Shown here: one piece after another, positions 1 through 6,961 of the stretch
How positions within the stretch are numbered: position 1 is the stretch's first letter
Layout: the number at the start of each line of letters is the position of its first letter
NCBI GenBank assembly: GCA_964619815.1
Contig: CAZUGK010000106.1
Location: forward strand, 1-14,114
DNA length: 14,114 nt
Direction: 5' to 3'
DNA from: BRH-c25 sp964619815
GTDB taxonomy: Bacteria; Bacillota; Clostridia; Lutisporales; Lutisporaceae
Position numbers and translations under genes: made by a program
The notes under the pieces: model-generated
Databases searched by the model: none
Told to the model about the DNA's origin: nothing
The model's input: only the letters and a program-made list of their open reading frames with translations

Positions 1-54
1 ACTCCGGACACCATGATTAAAAGTCATGTGCTCTACCGACTGAGCTAGTGAGTC
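1..54 (-). tRNA. tRNA-Lys (anticodon TTT), 3' part cut off by window edge
   Basis: Read on the minus strand, a 7-base acceptor arm GACTCAC starts at 54. T8-A9, the D stem GCTC/GAGC with an AGTCGGTA loop, and a perfect 5-bp anticodon stem CATGA/TCATG follow. The anticodon loop is CTTTTAA, with anticodon TTT at plus positions 19-21, which reads AAA/AAG lysine codons. A 5-base variable region and the 5' strand of the T stem (CGGAG) bring the gene to the window edge. The T loop, second acceptor strand and any encoded CCA lie outside. It has its own promoter and a hairpin leader immediately upstream. Confidence 0.95.
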
Positions 55-56
55 AC

Positions 57-84
57 AATGTGAGCAATTTTTGCGGCTCACATT
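57..84 (-). other. Perfect hairpin forming the pre-tRNA-Lys 5' leader
   Basis: AATGTGAGC (57-65) and GCTCACATT (76-84) are perfect 9-bp inverted arms around a 10-base loop. The predicted transcription start of the tRNA promoter is at about 83-84, so the transcript would begin with this hairpin. Only two bases (55-56) then separate it from the mature tRNA 5' end at 54. No T tract follows on either strand, so it does not look like an intrinsic terminator. The GTGAG in the leader's 3'-complementing arm could also pair with CTCAC of the tRNA acceptor strand, giving an alternative fold. Function is inferred, not known. Confidence 0.6.
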
Positions 85-89
85 TATAC

Positions 90-118
90 ATTCTACAATG
101 TTAAAGCTATTTTGTCAA
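90..118 (-). promoter_or_regulatory. Sigma-A-type promoter of tRNA-Lys
   Basis: On the minus strand, TTGACA (113-118, a perfect -35 box) is separated by exactly 17 bases from TAGAAT (90-95, one mismatch to the -10 consensus). Predicted start is near 83-84. It lies between the purA stop codon and the tRNA, so the tRNA need not depend on readthrough from purA. Confidence 0.8.
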
Positions 119-155
119 CATACTTTTTTTAATTACTATAATTTCCCTGAAAAAA

Positions 156-1433
156 TTAGAATTTATGAAGTACTATCGTCTGATTCCTCTTTGGCCCCAC
201 TGATAAAATTGCAATTTTTGTTCCGCAGAGCTCTTCAATTCTCTCCAGATATCTCAAGAGGCTTGTCGGCAGCTTTTTATATTCGGTTATATTGCTTATA
301 TCTCCCCAGCCTTCAAATTCTTCATATATAGGTTCACACTTTTCCAAATCCTCAAGGCTTGCTGGAAAATCTCTGATTATATTGCCGTCCAGCTTGTAGC
401 CGACACACATTTTAATAGTTGGTATGTCGGACAAGGTATCAAGCTTAGTAACTGCTATACCTGTCAAGCCGCTTATTCTTGCAGCATATCTCACTATTAC
501 TGCGTCAAACCATCCGCATCTTCTGGGTCTTCCGGTAACTGTGCCGAATTCATTGCCTTTTGTTCTTATAAGTTCGCCGGTCTCATCAAAAAGCTCTGTT
601 GGGAACGGGCCCTTACCAACTCTGGTTGTATATGCCTTTACCACACCAACAGCATTGCCTATGAGAGCGGGGCCAACACCTGCTCCGACGCAAACTCCTC
701 CTGCTACCGGATGGGAAGAAGTAACATAAGGATATGTTCCAAAGTCCAAATCCAGCAGCGTGCCCTGTGCTCCTTCAAACAGCACCTTTTTGCCTGCTTT
801 GATGGCATCATATATAAGTACGGATGTATCTTGCACAAAAGGTCTTATCTGTTCTGCATAATCCAAATATTTTGCAAGCATTTCGTCATATGAATACCCT
901 TCAAAGCCATATATCTTTTTGAGGTACGCATTCTTATCCTCCAAATTGGATTTGAGCTTTGCTGCAAATACGTCTTTTTTCAATAGATCGCATACTCTGA
1001 TACCTATTCGTTCTGTTTTATCCATATAGCAGGGGCCAATTCCTTTTTTGGTTGTTCCTATGTCATTGCTTCCCCTCTTCAGTTCGGAAAGTTCATCAAT
1101 TTTTTTGTGATATGGCAATATTATATGAGCCCTGTCGCTTATTCGGAGATTTGACGTTTTGATGCCTCTATTCTCCAAGCCCTTTATTTCCCCTAGGAAT
1201 GCCTCCGGATCCAATACAACTCCATTACCTATTATGCACAGCTTATCAGGATACAATATTCCTGAAGGTATAAGCTGAAGCTTATACGTCTCATTGTCAA
1301 CTTCTACTGTATGTCCTGCGTTGTTTCCACCCTGATATCTTACAACTACATCTGCTTTTTCTGCAAGGTAATCTGTAAGCTTTCCTTTTCCTTCATCTCC
1401 CCATTGTGCTCCAACAATAACTAATGATGACAT
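156..1433 (-). CDS. purA: Adenylosuccinate synthetase
   Basis: Joins IMP and aspartate with GTP hydrolysis to make adenylosuccinate, the first committed step from IMP to AMP, in the cytoplasm. The N-terminal P-loop-like GAQWGDEGKGK (residues 8-18) carries the catalytic Asp13, and GNNAGHTV carries His41, both at the family numbering. Also visible are TTKKGIGP, the IMP-binding stretch EGAQGTLLDLDFGTYPY, and VTGRPRRCGWFD followed by TKLD near the nucleotide pocket. Length is 425 residues, normal for the family. I chose the ATG at 1433: AGAGGTG lies six bases upstream, whereas an in-frame GTG nine bases further up is part of that ribosome-binding site. The COG2509 gene ends 37 bases before this start, so the two are probably cotranscribed. 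I found no terminator hairpin between purA and the tRNA. Confidence 0.98.
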   Translation of the reverse strand: MSSLVIVGAQWGDEGKGKLTDYLAEKADVVVRYQGGNNAGHTVEVDNETYKLQLIPSGILYPDKLCIIGNGVVLDPEAFLGEIKGLENRGIKTSNLRISDRAHIILPYHKKIDELSELKRGSNDIGTTKKGIGPCYMDKTERIGIRVCDLLKKDVFAAKLKSNLEDKNAYLKKIYGFEGYSYDEMLAKYLDYAEQIRPFVQDTSVLIYDAIKAGKKVLFEGAQGTLLDLDFGTYPYVTSSHPVAGGVCVGAGVGPALIGNAVGVVKAYTTRVGKGPFPTELFDETGELIRTKGNEFGTVTGRPRRCGWFDAVIVRYAARISGLTGIAVTKLDTLSDIPTIKMCVGYKLDGNIIRDFPASLEDLEKCEPIYEEFEGWGDISNITEYKKLPTSLLRYLERIEELCGTKIAILSVGPKRNQTIVLHKF

Positions 1434-1470
1434 ATATAACACCTCTTTTAATTATTTTCGTTTTTCATAA

Positions 1471-2850
1471 TTATCTCTTGCTGTATTTCTCTCCCAGCAG
1501 GCGGGCAACATACACTCCACTGGCTGATGCCTGAGATAACGAGTGTGTCACGCCTGAACTATCTCCTAAAATATACAGCCCCTTTATTGATGTTTCCAGA
1601 TTATTATCCACTTCCACCTGAGAATTGTAGAACTTCACTTCTACGCCATACAGCAGCGTATCTTCATTTGCTGTCCCGGGTGCAATCTTATCCAAAGCAT
1701 AAATCATTTCTATGATATCATCCAGCTGCCTCTTTGGAATGACGAGGCTCAAATCCCCAGATGTAGCATTCAGTGTCGGATTCAAAAAGCTTTTTTCCAT
1801 TCTCCTGTCACTGGATCTGCGTCCTTTTACCAAATCTCCGAAGCGCTGTACCAGTACTCCTCCGCCCAGCATGTTGCTCAATCTTGCTATGGACTCACCA
1901 TACTCGTTGCTGTTTTTGAAAGGCTCTGTAAACTTATTTGAGACAAGCAGCGCAAAATTGGTATTCTCTGTATGGTATTTAGGATCAGAGTAGCTGTGAC
2001 CGTTTACTGTCACAATTCCATTAGTGTTTTCTGTTACGACTTCTCCATGAGGATTCATACAGAAGGTTCTAACCAAGTCATTGTACTTTTTTGTCCTGTA
2101 AACAATCTTGCTTTCATATACCTGGTTTGTGATGTGCTCAAATATTGATGCAGGAAGCTCAACACGCACACCTATATCTACCCTGTTGCTTTCTGTTTTT
2201 ATACCCAGCTTCGCGCATATCTTTGAAATCCATTTTGAGCCTGAGCGCCCTGTGGCCAGAATCAAATGATCACTGGTATAATCACCTTTATCGGTTACTA
2301 CCGAGAATGTATCTTCCTGTTTTTTTATATCAGATACCTCAGTATTTAATAAAATATCTACCTTATCCTTCAAATAATCATACAAATTGTTCATTACTAC
2401 CAAATTTCTGTCTGTACCCAGATGCCGTACCTTTGCATCCAGTAAATGAAGGTCATGTCTTAACGCTTTTGTCCTGAGGTCGTTATCTTCTGTAGAATAA
2501 AGCTTGGCTTCGGCACCGCCCATTTTGCAGTTGACCCCATCCACATAATACATCAGGTCCAGGGCCTCTTTCCTGCCTATGTACTTGTAAAGCTCTCCGC
2601 CGAAATTATTGGTTATATTATATTTCCCATCGGACATTCCTCCTGCGCCGCCAAACCCGTTCATAATGCTGCAGGTTGGACAGTTAATACATGACTTTAT
2701 CTTTACATTGTCGATAGGACATATTCTTTTTCTGAGTAAATTCCCTCTTTCCAGCATTGCGACCTTTATATTCTTATTGCACTGCATAAGCTCATATGCA
2801 GCAAATATCCCACTTGCCCCTGCTCCGACTATTATTACATCGTATTTCAT
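1471..2850 (-). CDS. COG2509-type FAD-dependent dehydrogenase
   Basis: A 459-residue flavoprotein of the uncharacterised COG2509 group (NAD/FAD-dependent dehydrogenases); substrate unknown. The N-terminus has the FAD-binding Rossmann motif VGAGASG (residues 8-14) followed by an acidic strand end at LERG. A glycine-rich segment GFGGAGGMSDGKYN (about 65-78) and a C-terminal LGDSSGVTHSLSQASASG, typical of the second FAD contact, are present. Four cysteines at 44, 54, 57 and 60 form C-x9-C-x2-C-x2-C just before the glycine-rich segment and could bind metal or an Fe-S cluster; that is inference. No signal peptide or membrane segment is visible. Start ATG at 2850 has GGAGGTG five bases upstream. 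It follows a long gene-free stretch and precedes purA, with which it probably shares a transcript. Confidence 0.9.
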   Translation of the reverse strand: MKYDVIIVGAGASGIFAAYELMQCNKNIKVAMLERGNLLRKRICPIDNVKIKSCINCPTCSIMNGFGGAGGMSDGKYNITNNFGGELYKYIGRKEALDLMYYVDGVNCKMGGAEAKLYSTEDNDLRTKALRHDLHLLDAKVRHLGTDRNLVVMNNLYDYLKDKVDILLNTEVSDIKKQEDTFSVVTDKGDYTSDHLILATGRSGSKWISKICAKLGIKTESNRVDIGVRVELPASIFEHITNQVYESKIVYRTKKYNDLVRTFCMNPHGEVVTENTNGIVTVNGHSYSDPKYHTENTNFALLVSNKFTEPFKNSNEYGESIARLSNMLGGGVLVQRFGDLVKGRRSSDRRMEKSFLNPTLNATSGDLSLVIPKRQLDDIIEMIYALDKIAPGTANEDTLLYGVEVKFYNSQVEVDNNLETSIKGLYILGDSSGVTHSLSQASASGVYVARLLGEKYSKR

Positions 2851-2930
2851 ACAGGCACCTCCATATACAAATATAACATCTATAAAATATAGTTATTTCT
2901 ACTATATAAATGCATTTTTATCCAAGTTAT

Positions 2931-2959
2931 ATCGTAACAGAATAAATACTTATAGTCAA
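2931..2959 (-). promoter_or_regulatory. Possible promoter for COG2509-purA
   Basis: On the minus strand, TTGACT (2954-2959, one mismatch) lies 17 bases from TACGAT (2931-2936, two mismatches to TATAAT). This would give a leader of about 75 bases before the ATG at 2850. The -10 box is weak and the region is AT-rich, so chance matches are likely. Confidence 0.3.
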
Positions 2960-3156
2960 TATAACGCAGGCTTAATAAGTTTTTCACATACATTCGCAAG
3001 AAGGCCATCTTCATTATTATATGGAGTTTCACAATAAATATGGAACAGACAAGCATATTTTTTGATGGCATGCAAAGAATATGTAAACTAGGTGAAATAA
3101 ATGTCGTTTCTTACGGAAACATGCCCGGTATGACGACAATAGATTTCTGAAAATTC

Positions 3157-3317
3157 TGATTCACATTATCCACATTATCCACAGAGATATGCACATATGT
3201 TCGATAAGCTGTACAAACCCTTTTGTCCCAATATATATACTACTATGCATATTCGGACTATCAGCCTTATGTTAATTTTACGCATATGTTATCCACAATA
3301 TCCCCAGGTTATCCACA
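3157..3317 (+). promoter_or_regulatory. DnaA-box cluster
   Basis: Four exact copies of the DnaA box TTATCCACA, all in the same orientation, lie at 3166-3174, 3175-3183, 3289-3297 and 3309-3317. The first two directly abut. Degenerate copies extend the register: TGATTCACA at 3157-3165 immediately before the pair, ATATGCACA at 3187-3195, and ATATCCCCA at 3298-3306 abutting the third exact box. An isolated match to TTWTNCACA is at 2980-2988. A cluster this dense strongly suggests DnaA binding. Whether it titrates DnaA, controls a nearby promoter or acts in replication cannot be told from sequence. No dnaA gene is in the window, and genes on both sides point the same way, which argues against this being oriC itself. 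Confidence 0.75.
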
Positions 3318-3337
3318 GAAAAAGGTGTGTATATGTT

Positions 3338-3380
3338 ATTAAAAAACAAGAAGCCTTCTACAAAATACTGCAAAGGCTCC
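3338..3380 (-). terminator. Intrinsic terminator after dnaB
   Basis: On the minus strand, GGAGCCTT (3373-3380) pairs with AAGGCTTC (3350-3357), giving eight pairs including one G-T, around a 15-base loop. A T-rich run follows at 3338-3349 (six consecutive T at 3341-3346). It starts about 34 bases after the dnaB stop codon. Confidence 0.75.
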
Positions 3381-3413
3381 AATAAAACAACAAAGGATTT
3401 GTGATTATGTAAA

Positions 3414-4760
3414 TCAATTTGCTGCTATATGCATTTCTTTGTTCACAAACTTTGTGAACTGTCCCAACCATACCAGCTCAACAGTTCCGGTTGGGCCGTT
3501 TCTCTGTTTTGCTATTATAACCTCTCCGATATTTTTCTTTTCCGAGTCAGGATGGTAATACTCATCCCTGTATAGGAACATAACTACGTCAGCATCCTGC
3601 TCTATAGCTCCGGACTCTCTAAGGTCCGACAATATAGGCCTGTGGTCAGCCCTCATTTCAGGTGCACGGGAAAGCTGGGAAAGTGATACTACCGGCACAT
3701 TGATTTCCCTTGCCAATGCTTTCAGTGATCTTGATATTTCCGATATTTCCTGCTGCCTGCTGTCAGAGCTGCCCTTTCCCTGCATAAGCTGCAGATAGTC
3801 AATTACTATAAGTCCAAGGTTATGCTCCAGCTTGAGCCTCCTGCATTTTGCCCTCATTTCGGTTATAGATATGGCAGGAGTATCATCTATATAAATTGGG
3901 GCTTCTGAAAGCGGTCCCATTGCTCTTGCGAGCTTTACCCATTCATCCTCATTAATATCCCCTATTCTTAAGCGGTGAGCATCAATAAGTGCTTCTGCAC
4001 ATAACAACCTTTGGGTGAGCTGTTCCTTGGACATTTCAAGACTGAATATTGCAGTTGTAATTTTCTCTCTTACGGCTGCATGCTGAACTATATTCATCAT
4101 AAAAGAAGATTTACCCATTGAAGGCCTTGCAGCGACCAAGACAAGGTCAGATTTCTGAAGTCCCGAAAGCTTATTGTCCAAATCAGTAAAACCTGTCGGT
4201 ACCCCTGTTATTTTTCCTTTGTTAAGGTACAATTCTTCTATCTTGTCAAAGTTTACATTCAGAATATTTTTTACATGAGTAAAGCCTTGAGTGGATCTGT
4301 TCAGGGAAATATTGAAAATGCTTTTCTCTGCATCATCGATTATTTCTCCGATATCGTCCGAGGCCTGGTAGCTCTTTGAAATTATCTCATTGGAAGATTT
4401 AATAAGCCTCCGGAGCAGAGACTTGTCCTCAATAATTTTTGCATAATATTTGACATTATGTGTAGTCGGAACTGCATCCATGAGATTGGTCAGAAAAGTA
4501 ATTCCTCCTACTGCATCCAATGTGTTCCTGGCTTTGAGCTTTTCTGTAAGTGTAATAAGATCCACAGGTTCACCCTTGTCATATACATCCACTATTGCTT
4601 CAAATATCTCCTTGTGGGCTTCCCTGTAAAAATCTTCTCCGCTTATAAGTTCGGTAGCTGTGGATATTGCTTCCTTATCAAGGAGCATGGCTCCCAGAAC
4701 TGACTGTTCAGCTTCAACACTGTTGGGAGGTATTCTTTGTAACATTTCGCTCAATATCAT
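3414..4760 (-). CDS. dnaB: Replicative DNA helicase DnaB
   Basis: The hexameric helicase that unwinds DNA ahead of the replication fork (called DnaC in Bacillus). The N-terminal primase-interacting domain (IPPNSVEAEQSVLG onward, to about residue 105) is followed by a linker and the RecA-like motor. The motor has Walker A ARPSMGKS (about 211-218), a catalytic-Glu region SLEMS (about 240), Walker B LIVIDYLQLM (about 317-326), and the KQRNGPTG arginine-finger region (about 418-425). Length is 448 residues from the ATG at 4760, normal for the family. The start is uncertain: AGGAG (4764-4768) is only three bases from that ATG but nine from a TTG at 4754, and a TTG at 4763 is also in frame. A palindromic hairpin (4773-4815) ends just before the ribosome-binding site. 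lonC lies 76 bases upstream and an intrinsic terminator follows. Confidence 0.97.
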   Translation of the reverse strand: MILSEMLQRIPPNSVEAEQSVLGAMLLDKEAISTATELISGEDFYREAHKEIFEAIVDVYDKGEPVDLITLTEKLKARNTLDAVGGITFLTNLMDAVPTTHNVKYYAKIIEDKSLLRRLIKSSNEIISKSYQASDDIGEIIDDAEKSIFNISLNRSTQGFTHVKNILNVNFDKIEELYLNKGKITGVPTGFTDLDNKLSGLQKSDLVLVAARPSMGKSSFMMNIVQHAAVREKITTAIFSLEMSKEQLTQRLLCAEALIDAHRLRIGDINEDEWVKLARAMGPLSEAPIYIDDTPAISITEMRAKCRRLKLEHNLGLIVIDYLQLMQGKGSSDSRQQEISEISRSLKALAREINVPVVSLSQLSRAPEMRADHRPILSDLRESGAIEQDADVVMFLYRDEYYHPDSEKKNIGEVIIAKQRNGPTGTVELVWLGQFTKFVNKEMHIAAN

Positions 4761-4772
4761 CAACTCCTAAAT

Positions 4773-4815
4773 GTTTCGCACCAAACACTTCTAATGAATT
4801 CATACAGTGCGAAAC
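4773..4815 (-). repeat. Palindromic leader element upstream of dnaB (element B)
   Basis: GTTTCGCAC (4773-4781) and GTGCGAAAC (4807-4815) are perfect 9-bp inverted arms around 25 bases. Read in the dnaB direction, the loop contains TGAATTC four bases after the 5' arm. The 3' arm ends four bases before AGGAG of dnaB. The rpsR-proximal element (11362-11409) aligns along nearly its whole length, with the same loop motif at the same spacing. The lonC element (6691-6738) shares GTGCGAAA followed two bases later by TTTAGGA. No T tract follows, so it is not an intrinsic terminator. GCGAAA also recurs in dnaB codons just after the start and could compete for the 5' arm. Confidence 0.7.
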
Positions 4816-4836
4816 GCTTTCCTTTACCGGAATTTA

Positions 4837-6669
4837 CTATTCCTCAAACATAAACCTTATTACTTCTTGAATATTGCCTGCAGCTATTATATTTATTCCA
4901 TCTATTCCACAGGCTTCCTCCTTGTTTTCCTCGGGAATTATAACATTTTTGAAGCCGGCTCTCTTGGCCCCCTGTATTTTTTCCGCAATACCTCCAACTG
5001 CTTTGATGCAGCCTCTTATGGATATTTCCCCGGTAATACAGGTATCTTGCCTTACAGGCCGCTCCATCACCGCCGAATATACAAGACAGGTTATTGCGGC
5101 CCCTGCAGACGGTCCGTCGACTTTCCCGCCGCCTATGCAGTTTACATGAATGTCATACTGATTCATATTAATGCCGGTTATCTTTCTTACCACTGAAAGG
5201 GCATTGAAAAGCGAATCCTTGGTCATGCTGCCGGCTGTCTCATTGAACCTTACACTGCCTGATTCATCGTCTCTTGGGAAGCATACCGCTTCAAATTCAA
5301 TGACATTGCCGATAAAACCATTTACCCCGAGTCCATTGATGCGCCCAATCTCTTTTGCGTTTCCCGCCTTCTTCTTGTTAACAGGTATAAACCTGCCTTT
5401 GCTGATTACATCCTTTATACATTCAGTTGATATCTCAATATTCTTTTTATCAAAGCTGCCATTAATCATGCTGCTGTAGCAGTCTGCCAGAATATTTACT
5501 GCTTTTCTTGCTTCATAGGTATAGCTGCTTATAAGCTCCGCACCTTCATTGCTTATGCTTGCGCCAAGCTTACCGGCCGCATTTATAACAATTTCGGCTA
5601 TATCCGAGCTGCTTAGAGGGTTAAAGAACACCTCTGCACAACGTGAACGAAGGGCAGGATTTATCTCTTCAGGAGATCTGGTGGTTGCACCTATAAGTAC
5701 AAAGTCAGCCGGAGCTCCTTCCTCAAACAGCAGCTTTATATAACGCGGTATGTTGTCATTATTAATATCGTAATAAGAGGAATCAAACTTAACTTTTTTA
5801 TCCTCAAGTACTTTGAGCAGCTTGTTCTGAAGCATCACATCCATCTCGCCTATTTCATCTATGAATAGAACTCCTCCGTGAGCTTCCGTAACCAAGCCCG
5901 GCTTGGGCTCAGGAACCCCCATTTCGGCAAGTTCCCTGTTAGCCCCCTGGAAAATAGGATCATGAACTGAACCTAAAAGAGGATTTATTGATTCTTTCGG
6001 GTCCCACCTCAGTGTAGTTGCATCTACTTCGACAAATTTGGCATTCTTGCTGAAGGGCGTATGTTTTCTGCCTTTGGCAATTTCAAGGGCAAGTCGTGCT
6101 GCAGTGGTTTTTCCCACCCCCGGCGGTCCATATAGGATAACATGCTGAGGAAAAGGTGAGGCTATCTTTGATATCAATGCAAATACTGAATTTTGCTGCC
6201 CTATTATTTCTTCCTGTTTTTTAGGACGCATAACATCCATTACAGATTTTGAAAGTCTTATTTGCTTCATGCACTCCAGATTTGCGTATTTTTTGAGTGT
6301 GGAAGCGTTTTCAAGACCTGTATGTTTATTGATAACCTGAAGCTTCATCTCATTCAGATATTCTTTCTCCCTTGTCTCCATCCGTTTAATGACTTCTCTT
6401 TTTATCCCGTCTTCTATATACCGCTTTGCTGCGACATCCGACAGCTTGTCCTTAATGTCTTCAATTATGTGCTCCAGTTCGTCCTCTGCCACTTCTGCAT
6501 TCTTCTTCTTGCCTGATACTATTTCACGCAATATGTATACCTTTTCCTTATTATCCGTAGCACTATCCAACTTCTTTGTCTTATCACTGGAATACAATTT
6601 TTTTGTGTAGTCAACAAGTACGTCAATAGATACATCTTTGCTGCGTAAATTGCTGTGATTATGACCCAC
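4837..6669 (-). CDS. lonC: ATP-dependent protease LonC (sporulation-associated Lon family)
   Basis: An AAA+ serine-lysine protease of the LonC type, a soluble relative of LonB found in a subset of endospore formers and thought to act in sporulation. Numbered from the GTG at 6669 (610 residues): an N-terminal charged helical region (1-135); Walker A GPPGVGKT (about 181-188); Walker B VLFIDE (about 267-272); an arginine-finger region LRSRCAE; and a C-terminal Lon peptidase domain with catalytic Ser in DGPSAGAA (about 521) and Lys in VGGIAEKIQGAKRAG (about 564). I chose GTG 6669 because AGGAAGGGG (6679-6687) lies nine bases upstream. A TTG at 6714 gives a longer frame but lies inside a palindrome and lacks a ribosome-binding site; an ATG at 6693 is also possible. 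It sits between rplI and dnaB, which are close neighbours in Bacillus, with related palindromes at both ends. Confidence 0.93.
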   Translation of the reverse strand: MGHNHSNLRSKDVSIDVLVDYTKKLYSSDKTKKLDSATDNKEKVYILREIVSGKKKNAEVAEDELEHIIEDIKDKLSDVAAKRYIEDGIKREVIKRMETREKEYLNEMKLQVINKHTGLENASTLKKYANLECMKQIRLSKSVMDVMRPKKQEEIIGQQNSVFALISKIASPFPQHVILYGPPGVGKTTAARLALEIAKGRKHTPFSKNAKFVEVDATTLRWDPKESINPLLGSVHDPIFQGANRELAEMGVPEPKPGLVTEAHGGVLFIDEIGEMDVMLQNKLLKVLEDKKVKFDSSYYDINNDNIPRYIKLLFEEGAPADFVLIGATTRSPEEINPALRSRCAEVFFNPLSSSDIAEIVINAAGKLGASISNEGAELISSYTYEARKAVNILADCYSSMINGSFDKKNIEISTECIKDVISKGRFIPVNKKKAGNAKEIGRINGLGVNGFIGNVIEFEAVCFPRDDESGSVRFNETAGSMTKDSLFNALSVVRKITGINMNQYDIHVNCIGGGKVDGPSAGAAITCLVYSAVMERPVRQDTCITGEISIRGCIKAVGGIAEKIQGAKRAGFKNVIIPEENKEEACGIDGINIIAAGNIQEVIRFMFEE

Positions 6670-6690
6670 CTTAAATAACCCCTTCCTAAA

Positions 6691-6738
6691 CATTTCGCAC
6701 TTAATCCTTTGCAATATAGATTAAATAAGTGCGAAATG
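6691..6738 (-). repeat. Palindromic leader element upstream of lonC (element A)
   Basis: Arms CATTTCGCACTTA (6691-6703) and TAAGTGCGAAATG (6726-6738) are perfectly complementary over 13 bp around a 22-base loop. In the lonC direction the 3' arm ends three bases before the AGGAAGGGG ribosome-binding site, the same layout as at dnaB and rpsR. Its right arm and downstream bases match the dnaB element at 15 of 18 positions. A short TTAATC/GATTAA pair offers an alternative inner stem. Confidence 0.75.
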
Positions 6739-6868
6739 CAACATCTAAAACCCGTAAGGCACTAAGTATCCTTTCTGGTAAAAATGCATACACAAATCAA
6801 TATTGAACGCGCTTAAGGTATTCCATCAGGGTATAGCACGAATTCAATGAAAATCAAGGAAATATTTA

Positions 6869-6906
6869 CGCGAAATCTGAACTAATAATGTAAAATGTTT
6901 TTCGCG
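6869..6906. repeat. Inverted GCGAAA/TTTCGC pair after rplI (element F)
   Basis: CGCGAAA (6869-6875) and TTTCGCG (6900-6906) form 7-bp inverted arms around 24 bases. The second arm is also part of the self-complementary TTTCGCGAAA (6900-6909). Arm order is reversed relative to the leader elements A-C. The short arms make this a weak call on its own. Confidence 0.4.
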
Positions 6907-6961
6907 AAATATATAGTATGCATTTATTGATATAAAAAACTTAGTACGTTACATTAAAGAA

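Larger units (their letters stand above)
2851..3413. other. 563-base gene-free interval between dnaB and the COG2509 gene
   Basis: From the dnaB side it holds the dnaB terminator (3338-3380), a cluster of DnaA boxes (3157-3317), a stretch of unclear content (about 2960-3150), and a very AT-rich segment (about 2870-2960) with a possible promoter for the COG2509 gene. Short open frames on both strands lack a convincing start, ribosome-binding site or recognisable protein pattern, so I call no gene here. Confidence 0.7.
6670..6961. other. rplI-lonC intergenic region
   Basis: About 290 bases without a credible gene. It holds the leader palindrome of lonC (6691-6738), a second GCGAAA/TTTCGC inverted pair (6869-6906), and a weak promoter-like pair on the minus strand: TTGATT (6852-6857), 16 bases, TATACC (6830-6835). 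A T run follows rplI at about 6934-6939, but I could not draw a convincing stem before it, so no terminator is called. Confidence 0.5.

Noticed and set aside
57..84. Reading the hairpin before tRNA-Lys as the purA terminator
   Set aside because: No T tract follows on the minus strand, and it overlaps the predicted start of the tRNA transcript.
2880..3071. A 63-codon minus-strand open frame upstream of the COG2509 gene
   Set aside because: No ribosome-binding site, AT-rich composition-driven residues, no recognisable pattern, and it overlaps the likely promoter and leader region.
3090..3140. Short inverted repeat TGTCGT/ACGACA as a regulatory operator
   Set aside because: Only 6-bp arms with a long unpaired interior, no repeat elsewhere and no clear promoter beside it.
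3157..3317. Calling the DnaA-box cluster the chromosomal origin oriC
   Set aside because: No dnaA/dnaN nearby, genes on both sides share one direction, and the gene order corresponds to a region some distance from oriC in Bacillus. Skew data are needed.
4773..4815. Interpreting the dnaB, lonC and rpsR palindromes as CIRCE, LexA or CtsR operators
   Set aside because: The arm sequences and spacing do not match those operators as I know them; the long loops fit an RNA hairpin or repeat better.
6670..6714. Extending lonC to the TTG at 6714
   Set aside because: That start is inside the loop of a 13-bp palindrome with no ribosome-binding site; GTG 6669 has AGGAAGGGG at a good distance.
6910..6961. 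Intrinsic terminator or a sporulation sigma promoter after rplI
   Set aside because: The T run lacks a convincing stem. A CATACTA word resembles a sigma-G -10 box, but no matching -35 element is at the right distance.
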